Shown: positions 15,518-24,591, counted from the first letter of the stretch. The stretch is DNA of 64,000 bases from Shimia sp. (GCF_022448905.1 NZ_JAKVCW010000003.1:62001-126000); one strand, 5' to 3'. Notes: generated by a model not told the origin, from the sequence alone. Numbers and translations: made by a program.

Positions 15518-18334
15518 ATGGCCGGACAGCGGCAGATCACGGCGGTGTTGGGCCCCACCAACACAGGCAAAACCCATTACGCCATCGAGCGGATGCTGGG
15601 CTATCGCACTGGGGTGATTGGCCTGCCGTTGCGGCTTTTGGCGCGTGAAGTCTATGACCGCATCGTGGCCGCGCGCGGGCCGTCTGTTGTGGCATTGGTT
15701 ACCGGCGAGGAACGCATTGTGCCGCCGCGCGCTCAGTATTGGGTGGCCACGGTTGAGGCGATGCCTGAGGGTCTGGGCGCGGATTTTGTTGCTATTGACG
15801 AAATCCAGCTCTGCGCTGATCCTGAGCGGGGACATGTGTTCACCGACCGGTTGCTGCGGATGCGTGGCACGCATGAGACGTTGTTTTTGGGCAGCGACAC
15901 CATGCGCGGCACCATTGCGGAGCTGGTGCCAGAGGCGCAGTTTATGCGTCGCGAGCGTATGTCGACGCTGAACTATTCGGGGTCTCGCAAGATCAGCCGG
16001 ATGCAGCCACGCTCTGCCATCGTTGGATTTTCGGTGGACAGTGTTTATGCGATTGCCGAGCTGATCCGCCGTCAAAAAGGCGGCGCGGCGGTGGTGATGG
16101 GGGCGTTGAGCCCGCGCACGCGCAATGCGCAGGTGGAGCTCTATCAGAATGGCGATGTGGACTTTTTGGTAGCAACCGACGCTATTGGTATGGGGCTGAA
16201 CCTCGACATTGATCACGTGGCCTTTGCTTCCACCACCAAGTTTGACGGGCGGCGCATGCGGCCTTTGGCGCCCAATGAGCTGGCGCAGATCGCGGGCCGG
16301 GCCGGGCGGGGCATGAGCCACGGCACCTTTGGGGTGACCGGCGAAGCGCCGCCGCTGGATGAGGGTGTGGCCGAGGCGATCATGGAGCATCGCTTCACCC
16401 CGGTGCGCAAGCTGAATTGGCGCAATGCGGCGCTGCAATTTGGCACGGTGGATGCGCTTATCAATTCGCTCGAGGTTGGCTCTGACGATGAGTTGCTGAT
16501 CAAGGCGCGGGAGGCGGATGATTTGCGGGCGCTCAAAACCGTGTCGCGTGAGGCGGAAGTCATGGCGCGGGCAAGTGACGGGCGCTCGGTGCAATTGCTG
16601 TGGGATGTGTGCCGCATTCCGGATTTTCGCGGTATCAGCCACGCGGAACACGCGCAGCTGATTGAAAACATTTTTGGTTTTCTGCACGAAAAGGGCAAAG
16701 TGCCGGATGATTGGCTGGCGCGGCAGGTAAAACGGCTGGATCGCGCCGATGGTGACATTGACACATTGTCGAAACGTCTGGCGTTTATCCGGACGTGGAC
16801 ATATGTCGCACAACGTAAAAACTGGGTAAGTGACGAAAACCATTGGCGCGGGGAAACCCGCGCGGTAGAAGATCGCCTATCAGATGCTCTGCATGAGCGT
16901 CTTACTCAAAGATTTGTGGATCGGCGCACATCGGTTTTGATGCGCCGACTCAAGCAGAAGGAGGCCCTTTTGGCCGAAGTGAATGATAAAGGTGAGGTGA
17001 CCGTCGAGGGCGAATTCGTCGGTCGTCTTGAAGGATTCCGTTTTATTGCGGACAAAGAAGCCAGCGGTCAGGAAGCCAAGACGCTTAAGTCAGCGAGCTT
17101 GCAGGCGCTGGCGCCGCAGTTCCACCTGCGCGCGGATCGGTTTTATAACGCGCCGGATACGGAAATCGACTTTACTGAACAGGGTGGCCTCATGTGGGGC
17201 GAGCACGCGGTTGGCAAATTGGTGGCCGGCGCGGAACCTCTGAAGCCGATGATCGACGTGTTTGTCGACGAAGAAGCCGGAGCCGATGTGGCGCAGAAGG
17301 TGGAACGTCGCCTGCAGCACTTCATCGACCGCAAAATTGCGGCCCTGTTTGAGCCTCTGCTGAACCTGAGCAAAGACGAAGAACTGACCGGTCTGGCGCG
17401 CGGCTTTGCCTTCCGTATGGTTGAAAACCTTGGCATCATTCCGCGGGGCGATGTGGCCACCGAAGTGAAAGAGCTGGATCAGGACGCCCGCGGCACACTG
17501 CGCAAGCACGGCATCCGCTTTGGTCAGTTCACCATTTTCATGCCACTGCTGCTGAAGCCAGCCCCAACCCGTTTGCGTCTGGTGCTGTGGTCGCTGGCAC
17601 AAGGCCTGCAGGACTTCCCGGAATCGCCGCCCCCCGGTTTGGTGACAGTGCCAACCGTCAAAGACGCGCCACGTGGCTACTACGCCATGTCCGGCTACCG
17701 TGCGGCAGGCGAGCGGGCGATCCGCATCGACATGCTGGAACGGTTGGCCGATATGCTGCGCAGCGAAGACAGCCGTGGTGGTTTTGAAGCCAAGGCGGAT
17801 ATGTTGTCTATCACCGGCATGACACTGGAACAGTTCGCCGATCTGATGCAGGGCCTTGGCTATGCGGCAGAAAAAGGCGAGCGCGCGAAGGTGAAAGCGG
17901 CGCCAGAGGCGGCTCCGGCTGAAGAAGCGGCTGCTGAAACACCTGCAGAAGCGACTGACGCACCCGCGGCGGAAGAGGCACCTGCAGAAACTGAAGCTGC
18001 ACCAGAAGCTGCTGCGGCCGAAGCACCTGCAGAGGCCGGACCGGCCGAAGAGGCTGCCGAGCCGGAAGTGGAAGTGTTCTACACCTTCACATGGGCTGGC
18101 CGTCAGGGTGGCAACCGCAACCAGCAACGTCGTGGCGGTGGCCAGGGCCAGCGTCGCAACGACCGTCAGGGCGACAAGCCGCGCGGCAAGGGTGGCAAGC
18201 CAAAAGGCAAAGGTGGCCCGCGTCGTGACAATGGCCCCAAACAGTTCCAGGCCCGTCCTCCGAAAAAGGAGAAGGCGATTGACCCGGACAACCCATTTGC
18301 CGCAGCGCTTATGGGGCTGAAAGGCAAGGACTGA
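15518..18334 (+). CDS. Suv3-like DExH RNA helicase with Ala/Glu- and Arg/Gly-rich tail
   Basis: 938 residues. Superfamily 2 helicase of the Suv3 type, which in mitochondria drives RNA decay. Walker A is GPTNTGKT at residues 12-19, motif II DEIQ at 94-97, motif V ATDAIGMGLNLDID, motif VI QIAGRAGRG near 260. After the helicase core comes a long helical C-terminal region. From about residue 790 the protein becomes low-complexity (repeats of APAEEAAAE type), then a basic Gly/Arg/Gln/Lys-rich stretch that should bind RNA. The bacterial role is unknown; RNA turnover or ribosome work are candidates. The downstream S4 gene starts 4 bases after the stop, so they are coupled. Confidence 0.9.
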   Translation: MAGQRQITAVLGPTNTGKTHYAIERMLGYRTGVIGLPLRLLAREVYDRIVAARGPSVVALVTGEERIVPPRAQYWVATVEAMPEGLGADFVAIDEIQLCADPERGHVFTDRLLRMRGTHETLFLGSDTMRGTIAELVPEAQFMRRERMSTLNYSGSRKISRMQPRSAIVGFSVDSVYAIAELIRRQKGGAAVVMGALSPRTRNAQVELYQNGDVDFLVATDAIGMGLNLDIDHVAFASTTKFDGRRMRPLAPNELAQIAGRAGRGMSHGTFGVTGEAPPLDEGVAEAIMEHRFTPVRKLNWRNAALQFGTVDALINSLEVGSDDELLIKAREADDLRALKTVSREAEVMARASDGRSVQLLWDVCRIPDFRGISHAEHAQLIENIFGFLHEKGKVPDDWLARQVKRLDRADGDIDTLSKRLAFIRTWTYVAQRKNWVSDENHWRGETRAVEDRLSDALHERLTQRFVDRRTSVLMRRLKQKEALLAEVNDKGEVTVEGEFVGRLEGFRFIADKEASGQEAKTLKSASLQALAPQFHLRADRFYNAPDTEIDFTEQGGLMWGEHAVGKLVAGAEPLKPMIDVFVDEEAGADVAQKVERRLQHFIDRKIAALFEPLLNLSKDEELTGLARGFAFRMVENLGIIPRGDVATEVKELDQDARGTLRKHGIRFGQFTIFMPLLLKPAPTRLRLVLWSLAQGLQDFPESPPPGLVTVPTVKDAPRGYYAMSGYRAAGERAIRIDMLERLADMLRSEDSRGGFEAKADMLSITGMTLEQFADLMQGLGYAAEKGERAKVKAAPEAAPAEEAAAETPAEATDAPAAEEAPAETEAAPEAAAAEAPAEAGPAEEAAEPEVEVFYTFTWAGRQGGNRNQQRRGGGQGQRRNDRQGDKPRGKGGKPKGKGGPRRDNGPKQFQARPPKKEKAIDPDNPFAAALMGLKGKD

Positions 18335-18338
18335 GCGC

Positions 18339-18716
18339 TTGAGCGCTCCGTCCCCCAAACTTCGGGCTGACAAATGGCTTTGGCAGGCGCGGTTCTTCAA
18401 GACCCGTAGCCTGTCGGCCAAAGTCATCACTGGCGGGCATCTTCGCGTCAATGGACAGAAAATTGCCAAGGCCAGCCATGGTGTGACAATTGGTGACGTT
18501 TTGACCTTTCCACAGGCAAAACGTGTTCGGGTTATCAAGGTCCTGGCGCTTGGCGAACGACGCGGTCCAGCGCCCGAAGCGCAAACACTATATGAAGATT
18601 TGACGCCTGAGGAGAAACCTGTTCCGCGTAGCCCCGGCTCTGACGGAAAAGGGCGTCCGACCAAGCGCGATCGCCGCAATCTCGATCTTATGAAGTCTTC
18701 CCCGCTTGAAGAATAG
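18339..18716 (+). CDS. S4-domain RNA-binding protein (Hsp15/HslR family)
   Basis: 125 residues with a single S4 fold at the N-terminus: RADKWLWQARFFKTRSLSAK, then HLRVNGQKIAKASHGVTIGD. The basic C-terminal tail (SDGKGRPTKRDRRN) adds RNA contacts. Hsp15 rescues stalled 50S subunits carrying peptidyl-tRNA. The start is a TTG at 18339, 4 bases after the helicase stop, with AAGGA upstream; no ATG is available. Coupling to the helicase suggests a joint role on RNA or ribosomes. Confidence 0.92.
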   Translation: MSAPSPKLRADKWLWQARFFKTRSLSAKVITGGHLRVNGQKIAKASHGVTIGDVLTFPQAKRVRVIKVLALGERRGPAPEAQTLYEDLTPEEKPVPRSPGSDGKGRPTKRDRRNLDLMKSSPLEE

Positions 18717-18768
18717 GTAACTCTGATTTAGTCAAACCAGTGAACCGACTACAAGTGAGCTAACCCAA

Positions 18769-19107
18769 ATGACCTATGTCGTTACCGACAACTGCATCGC
18801 GTGCAAATACACCGACTGCGTAGAGGTATGCCCGGTAGACTGTTTTTACGAAGGTGAGAACACGCTGGTTATCCACCCTGATGAATGTATCGACTGCGGT
18901 GTGTGCGAGCCGGAATGCCCGGCAGACGCCATCCGTCCGGACACAGAGCCGGATATGGAAGAATGGGTGGAGTTCAACCGCAAGTATTCTGAACTCTGGC
19001 CGGTGATCATCACAAAGAAAGATCCAATGCCAGGGTATGAGGAAAAAGACGGCGAACCTAACAAACTGGAGAAATATTTCTCTGAAGCGCCGGGGGAAGG
19101 CGGTTAA
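18769..19107 (+). CDS. fdxA: 7Fe-4S ferredoxin FdxA
   Basis: 112 residues, usual for the seven-iron ferredoxins of proteobacteria. The first cluster motif is [18 protein letters not shown] and the second [12 protein letters not shown]; the extra Cys spacing in the first gives a 3Fe-4S plus a 4Fe-4S cluster. The C-terminal extension ([20 protein letters not shown]) is characteristic. Soluble electron carrier. Placed upstream of carD as in other Rhodobacterales, by memory. A GC-rich stem-loop (AGGCCG-ATT-CGGCCT, 19120-19134, inside TGTCCC / GGGACA) starts at the stop codon; its tail has only three T. Confidence 0.96.
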   Translation: MTYVVTDNCIACKYTDCVEVCPVDCFYEGENTLVIHPDECIDCGVCEPECPADAIRPDTEPDMEEWVEFNRKYSELWPVIITKKDPMPGYEEKDGEPNKLEKYFSEAPGEGG

Positions 19108-19109
19108 GC

Positions 19110-19149
19110 TGTCCCTGACAGGCCGATTCGGCCTGAAAAGGGGACAAGT
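19110..19149 (+). terminator. Stem-loop directly after fdxA (weak terminator)
   Basis: Outer arms TGTCCC / GGGACA and inner arms AGGCCG / CGGCCT. The T tract (AGTTT) is weak, so it may slow decay rather than end transcription. Confidence 0.4.
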
Positions 19150-19194
19150 TTACTGTCCAAGATGTACAATTCGGCCATAAGAGGCTGATACAAA

Positions 19195-19244
19195 AGCACA
19201 AACTGCCTGTGAAAGTCTGTCGCGCTTTCAAGGGGGCGTTTTTT
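19195..19244 (+). promoter_or_regulatory. carD leader, hairpin 1 with T6
   Basis: CCT-g-TGAAAG at 19206-19215 pairs with CTTTCA-AGG at 19225-19233 and is followed within 5 bases by TTTTTT. An outer dyad AGCACAAA (19195-19202) / TTTGTGCT (19242-19249) encloses it and would compete with the T-run, so the RNA can take alternative forms. AACTGCCTG just before the stem recurs before hairpin 2. Confidence 0.5.
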
Positions 19245-19261
19245 GTGCTATATTGCTGTTA

Positions 19262-19367
19262 CAGAGGACATAACTGCCTGAGAGCCATCCCTGCATTTGC
19301 TGAGGGTGGCTTTTTCTACCAGAGGACATTCCGCATCGGGAAACACCCTTTCCCGAGCGCAATTTTT
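19262..19367 (+). ncRNA. Candidate small RNA or leader RNA with hairpins 2 and 3 upstream of carD
   Basis: A TATATT -10-like hexamer at 19249-19254 would start transcription near 19261. Hairpin 2 is GCCATCCCT (19284-19292) / AGGGTGGC (19303-19310) with one bulged T, then TTTTT. Hairpin 3 is TCGGGAAA (19336-19343) / TTTCCCGA (19349-19356), then GCGCAATTTTT. CAGAGGACAT precedes both, at 19262 and 19320. A transcript from 19262 would end near 19315 or 19367, or read on into carD. No open frame explains the region. Inferred from structure only. Confidence 0.4.
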
Positions 19368-19403
19368 GTCTGGCAGGATGGGGGCTCACAAAGGAAGTAC
19401 TGC

Positions 19404-19913
19404 ATGAGCAAATCCAAGAAGAACGAGTTCAGCCCGAACGAATATGTTGTCTATCCGGCACATGGCGTTGGGCAAATCATTTCCATCGAAGAGCAGGAAG
19501 TTGCGGGGATGCAGCTGGAGCTTTTTGTGATCTCGTTTGAAAAAGACAAGATGACACTGCGGGTGCCAACCAACAAAGCCACCGAGATTGGCATGCGGTG
19601 CCTGAGCAGCCCAGACGTGATTGAACAGGCGATGAAGACCCTGAAGGGCAAAGCCAAGGTCAAACGCGCCATGTGGTCCCGCCGTGCGCAGGAATATGAG
19701 CAGAAGATCAACTCCGGTGATCTGATCGCAATTGCCGAGGTTGTGCGCGACCTGCACCGCACAGACGATCAGCGTGAGCAGAGCTATTCTGAGCGTCAGC
19801 TGTATGAAGCCGCGCTGGAGCGTTTGACCCGCGAAGTGGCTGCTGTTGCTGATGGTGACGAAGCTGCGGCTGCGAAGAAAGTGGACGACGTGTTGGTGTC
19901 CCGCGCCGCATAA
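19404..19913 (+). CDS. carD: CarD-family RNA polymerase-binding transcription regulator
   Basis: 169 residues. CarD binds the beta subunit of RNA polymerase and stabilises open complexes, mainly at rRNA and housekeeping promoters; it is essential in related Rhodobacter. Start ATG 19404 with AAGGAAG upstream gives MSKSKKNEFSPNEYVVYPAH, the normal N-terminus. The Tudor-like RNAP-interaction domain runs to about residue 70 (GVGQIISIEEQEVAGMQLEL, KDKMTLRVPTNKA), and the helical DNA-binding domain follows with MWSRRAQEYEQKINSGDL. The frame continues upstream to 19209 through the hairpin leader, but that part is not protein-like. Confidence 0.96.
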   Translation: MSKSKKNEFSPNEYVVYPAHGVGQIISIEEQEVAGMQLELFVISFEKDKMTLRVPTNKATEIGMRCLSSPDVIEQAMKTLKGKAKVKRAMWSRRAQEYEQKINSGDLIAIAEVVRDLHRTDDQREQSYSERQLYEAALERLTREVAAVADGDEAAAAKKVDDVLVSRAA

Positions 19914-19931
19914 GCGTTCTTTCAAATCTTC

Positions 19932-19967
19932 AAAAGGGATCGCGCCTCGGGCTGCGGTCCCTTTTTT
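19932..19967 (+). terminator. Rho-independent terminator after carD
   Basis: AAAGGGATCGC pairs with GCGGTCCCTTT (one G-T pair), loop of about 10, tail TTTTTT. Confidence 0.9.
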
Positions 19968-20034
19968 GTGCGCAATCAAACCGTTGCGCGGCTCTCTGTG
20001 TTGGCGTTTACTGCCTCTAAGGAGAGAGGCACAT

Positions 20035-20805
20035 ATGGAAAACCTCAAGGCAACGGTGGAGCGGCTCTACACGGATCACACGCCGGGCGCGGTGAAATTC
20101 CGCTATGCGCTGATCATTTTCGATTTTGTCACCATCCTGTTTTTTATCGCCACTGCCCATGTGCCTTATGGGGCGGGCCTGATCCTCGCCAGCCGTCTAA
20201 CTGGAGTGATCATCTGCCTCGACCTGATTGCCCGCTGGTGGGTGGCGGAGGACCGGCGGTTTTTCCTAACGCGGATTTACACAATCGCCGATGTGGTGGT
20301 GATTGGCTCGCTGTTCATTGACCCATGGCTGTCCGGTGATCTGGCCTTTCTGCGGGTGCTACGCGGTCTGCGCCTGATCCATTCTTACCATTTGCTCTAT
20401 GACCTGCGCCGGGACAGCCGCTGGTTTCGCACCCATGAGGATGCGGTGATCGCGACGATCAATCTGTTTGTGTTTGTCATGGTGACATCGGCGTCGTCGC
20501 TGGTGTTTTTCATCGACAAAGAGGCCACCGCCACGCCCTTCATCGATGCGATGTATTTCACCGTGGCGACACTCACGACCACGGGCTACGGTGACATCAC
20601 TCTGGACAGTCCTGGCGGCAAGCTGTTTTCGATCTGCGTGATGGTGGGCGGCGTGGCGCTGTTTGTGCAACTGGCGCAGGCGATCATCAAACCGCAAAAG
20701 GTCCGCCACAAATGCGAAAGCTGCGGCTTACTGCGGCATGATCCCGACGCGGTGCATTGCAAGCACTGCGGCGCCACGATCTGTATCGAGACGGATGGCG
20801 CTTAG
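20035..20805 (+). CDS. Voltage-gated K+ channel with C-terminal zinc ribbon
   Basis: 256 residues; six membrane segments. S1 YALIIFDFVTILFFIATAH, S2 GVIICLDLIARWWV, S3 TIADVVVIGSLF, S4 with spaced arginines (FLRVLRGLRLIHSYHLLYDL), S5 ATINLFVFVMVTSASSLVFF, pore helix and selectivity filter TLTTTGYGDI, S6 LFSICVMVGGVALFVQL. After S6 comes a CxxC...CxxC ribbon (CESCGLLRHDPDAVHCKHCG), unusual for a Kv-like channel. ATG 20035 follows GGAGAG. It ends 4 bases inside the convergent cobS gene. Probably a homotetramer in the inner membrane. Confidence 0.92.
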   Translation: MENLKATVERLYTDHTPGAVKFRYALIIFDFVTILFFIATAHVPYGAGLILASRLTGVIICLDLIARWWVAEDRRFFLTRIYTIADVVVIGSLFIDPWLSGDLAFLRVLRGLRLIHSYHLLYDLRRDSRWFRTHEDAVIATINLFVFVMVTSASSLVFFIDKEATATPFIDAMYFTVATLTTTGYGDITLDSPGGKLFSICVMVGGVALFVQLAQAIIKPQKVRHKCESCGLLRHDPDAVHCKHCGATICIETDGA

Positions 20806-21566
20806 AAATACTGCGCCAGGATCACGAGGGTGAAGAGCAGGGTGATTTCGGTGATTTGCTGGGTTGCTCCGAGCACATCGCCGGTCTGTCCGCCAATTTT
20901 CACCCGCGCCGTGGCGGAGCACAGGGCCGCCATGACAAAGGCTACACCGGCCAAAACGACACCGGGCACACCAACACAACCAAAGGCGGTCACACCAGCG
21001 AGCGCAAAGCCGGTCAGCGCGCCAGTGCGGGGCGCGCGGCCTTGGGAGTGGCTCAACCCGTCGGTGCGGGCATGGGGCAGGGCGGCCATCACCAATGTCA
21101 TATTGGCTCGCGACAGCATGGCCACAGCCAGCAAACCGAAAAGCCAGACGTCTGCTTCCAGCAAGATCGCAATCGCGCCCCAGCGGGCAGCAATGGACAG
21201 GCACAGCGCGATGACGCCGTAGGCCCCAATATGGCTGTCGCGCATGATCTCCAGTCGCCGGACCTTGTCCCAGCCGCCCCAGAAACCATCTGCGGTGTCC
21301 GCAAGCCCGTCTTCATGCATGGCGCCGCTCATCACAACCATGGCGGTGAGCCAGACCACGGCGGCCAGAACTGGCGGCAAGCCGATGAACAGCAAGGCGG
21401 CGGTGGGCAGAGCTGCCAGCAGCGCCAGAGCCGCGCCTGCGATGCAATAAGCCCATGCGGCACGGGCACCACGGGAGAAATCCGCCTTCACCGGCAGGCG
21501 CGTCAGAAGCGCCAAAGCGGTGTTGATGTCGCGGGGGCGAAACGGTGACGTGTCGGAACTGGCCAT
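20802..21566 (-). CDS. cobS: Adenosylcobinamide-GDP ribazoletransferase (cobalamin synthase)
   Basis: Joins adenosylcobinamide-GDP and alpha-ribazole(-phosphate) in the last steps of B12 synthesis; a polytopic inner-membrane enzyme. 254 residues, normal. The signature [16 protein letters not shown] is present near residue 83, followed by [15 protein letters not shown], and [16 protein letters not shown] near the end. Divergent from cobT with an 83-base gap. No cobU/cobP or other corrin genes are in the window. Confidence 0.95.
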   Translation of the reverse strand: MASSDTSPFRPRDINTALALLTRLPVKADFSRGARAAWAYCIAGAALALLAALPTAALLFIGLPPVLAAVVWLTAMVVMSGAMHEDGLADTADGFWGGWDKVRRLEIMRDSHIGAYGVIALCLSIAARWGAIAILLEADVWLFGLLAVAMLSRANMTLVMAALPHARTDGLSHSQGRAPRTGALTGFALAGVTAFGCVGVPGVVLAGVAFVMAALCSATARVKIGGQTGDVLGATQQITEITLLFTLVILAQYF

Positions 21567-21649
21567 ACCTGCGTCTTTTTCCTCACTTGCCGGGGGCTGG
21601 ATATGAGGTAAACAGCGCTAACGTCAAAAATTCAACAGGAGCCCGGCCA

Positions 21650-22660
21650 ATGTCCGCAGAATTCACCTCTTTGGCAGAGTTTCAACAGCTTGTGGCGGCG
21701 GCGCCCGGCGTCGATCAGCAGGCCATGGGCGAGGCCGAGGCGCGCAACGGCCAGCTGACCAAACCCCCCGGTGCGCTCGGTCGTCTGGAAGATATGGCGA
21801 TTTGGTATGCAGGCTGGCGTGGCAACCCGCGCCCCAGCATCGACGCGCCGCAGGTGATCATCTTTGCGGGCAACCACGGTGTAACAGCGCAAGGCGTGTC
21901 GGCGTTCCCGGCGGAAGTGACCGCGCAGATGGTGTTAAACTTCGAGCGCGGCGGCGCGGCGATCAACCAGTTGAGCAAAATGGCTGGCGCGGATCTGGAT
22001 GTGATCGCGCTGGATCTGGACACGCCGACTGCCGATTTCACTCAAGGCCCAGCGATGAGCGAAGCGGAGGTTGTGGCCGCGCTGCAAGCAGGCTGGAACG
22101 CGGTGAAAGACGACGCGGACCTGCTGGTTGTGGGCGAAATGGGCATTGGCAACACCACCAGCGCCGCCGCCATTGCACATGCGCTGTATGCGGGCGAAGC
22201 CGAAGAGTGGGTGGGTCGCGGCACCGGTGTGGATGAAGCCGGTTTGGCGACAAAAGCGCGCGTGGTGCGCGAAGGTGTGGCCGCCAACAACACGCCCAAA
22301 GGGCTGGAGGCGCTGCGTTGTCTTGGAGGACGCGAGCTCGCCGGTATGGTTGGGGCCATCGCACGTGCGCGTTTGCTGCGCATCCCTGTGATCCTGGATG
22401 GCTTTATCGCAACCGCCGCTGCTGCCGCTTTGGGCGAAGAGGTGGATGACGCGCTGGATCACGTGATCGCCGGCCATGTAAGCGCGGAAAGTGCGCACCC
22501 GGCGCTATTGGCGCAGCTTGGCAAAGAGCCAATCCTGAGCCTCAACATGCGTCTGGGTGAAGGCTCAGGCGCGGCGGTGGCAATCAACATCCTGAAGGCG
22601 GCCGTGGCCTGCCATTCTGGCATGGCGACCTTTGCTGAAGCCGGTGTGTCCGACAGCTAA
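21650..22660 (+). CDS. cobT: Nicotinate-nucleotide--dimethylbenzimidazole phosphoribosyltransferase
   Basis: Makes alpha-ribazole phosphate, the lower-ligand nucleotide of cobalamin. 336 residues. Motifs: [18 protein letters not shown] near residue 40, [44 protein letters not shown], and the C-terminal catalytic Glu region [21 protein letters not shown] 21650 with AGGAG upstream gives the usual N-terminus; the longer frame from 21545 overlaps cobS. Divergent from cobS, so both last-step genes can share one control region. I see no cobalamin riboswitch motif in the 83-base gap. Confidence 0.95.
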   Translation: MSAEFTSLAEFQQLVAAAPGVDQQAMGEAEARNGQLTKPPGALGRLEDMAIWYAGWRGNPRPSIDAPQVIIFAGNHGVTAQGVSAFPAEVTAQMVLNFERGGAAINQLSKMAGADLDVIALDLDTPTADFTQGPAMSEAEVVAALQAGWNAVKDDADLLVVGEMGIGNTTSAAAIAHALYAGEAEEWVGRGTGVDEAGLATKARVVREGVAANNTPKGLEALRCLGGRELAGMVGAIARARLLRIPVILDGFIATAAAAALGEEVDDALDHVIAGHVSAESAHPALLAQLGKEPILSLNMRLGEGSGAAVAINILKAAVACHSGMATFAEAGVSDS

Positions 22661-22681
22661 ACCAATTGGATCGGAGCGCGT

Positions 22682-24562
22682 CTAGGCGCGCTCCTCTGGG
22701 TCACTGTCCAGTTGGGCCAGCAGCACATCCTGCAGCTCTTTCTCCAATGATCGTGCGCGCTTTTTGTAGGCCTCGTTTTTGGACAGTGGCACGTCTTCGC
22801 TCCACAGCTGCGCCAACTCCTGCATGGCAAAACGGTCGTGTTTGTAGAACGCCTGTTCGGCCTGTGCGGCCTCATATTCGCTGAGGCCAATGTTTTCCAA
22901 AACATAGCGACCGGCACGCAGCGAGCTGTCAAACATCTCCCGCACGATGTCGTCTGCACCGGCTTTGTAGAGGCGATACACGTTGCCGCGATCGCGCGCA
23001 CGGGCAATGATGTGCAGGTCGGGCCGCTCCCGGCGGGCAAAGGCGACCAGTTTGAGTGACGCCTCCATATTGTCCAACGCCACAACCAGCACCCGTGCTT
23101 CACGCAGGCCAGCGGCGTGCAGGATTTCCGGGCGTGTCGGGTCGCCAAAGAAGCCTTTGACGCCAAAGGAGCGCATGTTTTCGATGGCCTTCATGTCGTT
23201 GTCCAGAACCACGGTCTGATAGCCGGATGAGCGCACCAAGCGATTCACGATCTGACCAAAGCGGCCAATGCCTGCGATGATCACGGGACCGGTTTCATCC
23301 ACCTCGTCATGGTCGTGCTGGTCTTTCTTGTCGCTGCGATCTCCGAGCCGTTTGGACAGCACATCGTACAGGATAAACAGCAGCGGCGTGATCAACATGG
23401 TGAGCGCCACGATCAACAGGTACTTCTCCGCCGCCCAGGCTGGGATCACATTTTGCTGCTCTGAGAAGGTGATCAGAACAAAGCCAAATTCGCCCGCCTG
23501 CGCGAGGCCCAGGGTGAAGAGCCAGAGGTTGCGGTCCCGCAAGCCAAAGGCACGGCCCAGCAGGTAGAGGATTAACGCTTTGATGGCGATCAGGCCCAGC
23601 GTGAGGCCGATGATCTGTCCCGGGGCGCGGGCAAAGACGTTGAAGTCGATCTGCGCGCCCACGGTGATGAAGAACAGCCCCAGCAGAAGGCCTTTGAACG
23701 GCGCGATGTCGCTTTCCAATTCGTGGCGGAATTCAGAGTTTGCCAGCAGCACGCCAGCGAGGAAGGTGCCAAGGGCAGGGGAGAGGCCCACCAGCTCCAT
23801 CAACAGCGCAATGCCGACCACAATCAGCAGCGCCAGCGCGGTATACATCTCCGGCAGATGCGCGGCGTGGATGAAGCGGAACACCGGCCGCATCAGGTAG
23901 AGGCCGCCGAGCACAATGGAGCCCACAGCGCCAAGCGTTACCAGCGTCACGCCCCAGCCGGGCAACCCGTCGACCAGCGACAGGGCGTGTTCGTCGGTGT
24001 GGCCGCCTTCGGCAATTGCGCCGCTGGTGGCAATCTCCATCGCTTCCGGCATCGCCAGCAGGGGGAGCAGCGCCAGCATCGGGATCACGGCAATGTCTTG
24101 GGCCAGCAGAACGGAGAAGGTCGAGCGCCCACCGCCGGTTTGCATCAGGCCTTTTTCGGCCAATGTTTGCAGCACAATTGCGGTTGAACTGAGGGCAAAG
24201 ATCAGGCCGGTGGCAATGGCCACGTTCACAGAGAAGCCCAGGAAGATACAGGCGGTGGCGACGGCGCCGGTGGTCAGGCCAATCTGTAGCCCGCCAAGGC
24301 CCAACAGCTTGTCTTTCATCGCCCATAGCGCACGCGGGTCCAGCTCCAAGCCAATGATAAACAGCATCATCACCACGCCAAATTCAGCGTAGTGAAGCAG
24401 TTCATCGGCCTCATGCGTGCCAACCAGCCCCAAAACGGGGCCAATCAAGATACCGGCTGCCAAATATCCCAGCACCGAGCCCAGCCCCAACCGGGAGGAA
24501 ATCGGCACCGCGATCACCGCGGTGATCAGGAAAATAGTGGCGGTATAAAGGGCGTCTTCCAT
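22682..24562 (-). CDS. CPA2 cation:proton antiporter with RCK/TrkA-N domain (Kef type)
   Basis: 626 residues in the inner membrane. About 12-13 hydrophobic segments from residue 5 to 395 form a Na+/H+-exchanger-like domain with typical parts LGYLAAGILIGPVLGLV, FGVVMMLFIIGLELDP, FALSSTAIVLQTL and LSPALGTFLAGVLLANSEFR. A His/Asp-rich linker (KKDQHDHDEVDE) leads to a Rossmann TrkA-N domain starting VIIAGIGRFGQIVNRLV near residue 410. Exports K+ in exchange for H+ in the Kef family, often gated by glutathione adducts. No ancillary KefF/KefG quinone reductase gene is adjacent. Confidence 0.92.
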   Translation of the reverse strand: MEDALYTATIFLITAVIAVPISSRLGLGSVLGYLAAGILIGPVLGLVGTHEADELLHYAEFGVVMMLFIIGLELDPRALWAMKDKLLGLGGLQIGLTTGAVATACIFLGFSVNVAIATGLIFALSSTAIVLQTLAEKGLMQTGGGRSTFSVLLAQDIAVIPMLALLPLLAMPEAMEIATSGAIAEGGHTDEHALSLVDGLPGWGVTLVTLGAVGSIVLGGLYLMRPVFRFIHAAHLPEMYTALALLIVVGIALLMELVGLSPALGTFLAGVLLANSEFRHELESDIAPFKGLLLGLFFITVGAQIDFNVFARAPGQIIGLTLGLIAIKALILYLLGRAFGLRDRNLWLFTLGLAQAGEFGFVLITFSEQQNVIPAWAAEKYLLIVALTMLITPLLFILYDVLSKRLGDRSDKKDQHDHDEVDETGPVIIAGIGRFGQIVNRLVRSSGYQTVVLDNDMKAIENMRSFGVKGFFGDPTRPEILHAAGLREARVLVVALDNMEASLKLVAFARRERPDLHIIARARDRGNVYRLYKAGADDIVREMFDSSLRAGRYVLENIGLSEYEAAQAEQAFYKHDRFAMQELAQLWSEDVPLSKNEAYKKRARSLEKELQDVLLAQLDSDPEERA

Positions 24563-24591
24563 ACGTCCTGTGTCCTGTTCTGTCGCGGCGC

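Noticed and set aside
17090-18679. 529-codon minus-strand frame opposite the helicase tail
   Set aside because: The repetitive Phe/Arg/Cys-rich part is the complement of the APAEEAAAE-type repeats. No support as a gene.
19209-19403. 65-codon N-terminal extension of CarD
   Set aside because: CarD homologues start at MSKSKK-like sequences, and the extension lies in the hairpin leader.
21567-21649. Cobalamin riboswitch between cobS and cobT
   Set aside because: The gap is only 83 bases and lacks the conserved B12-box GCCACTG.
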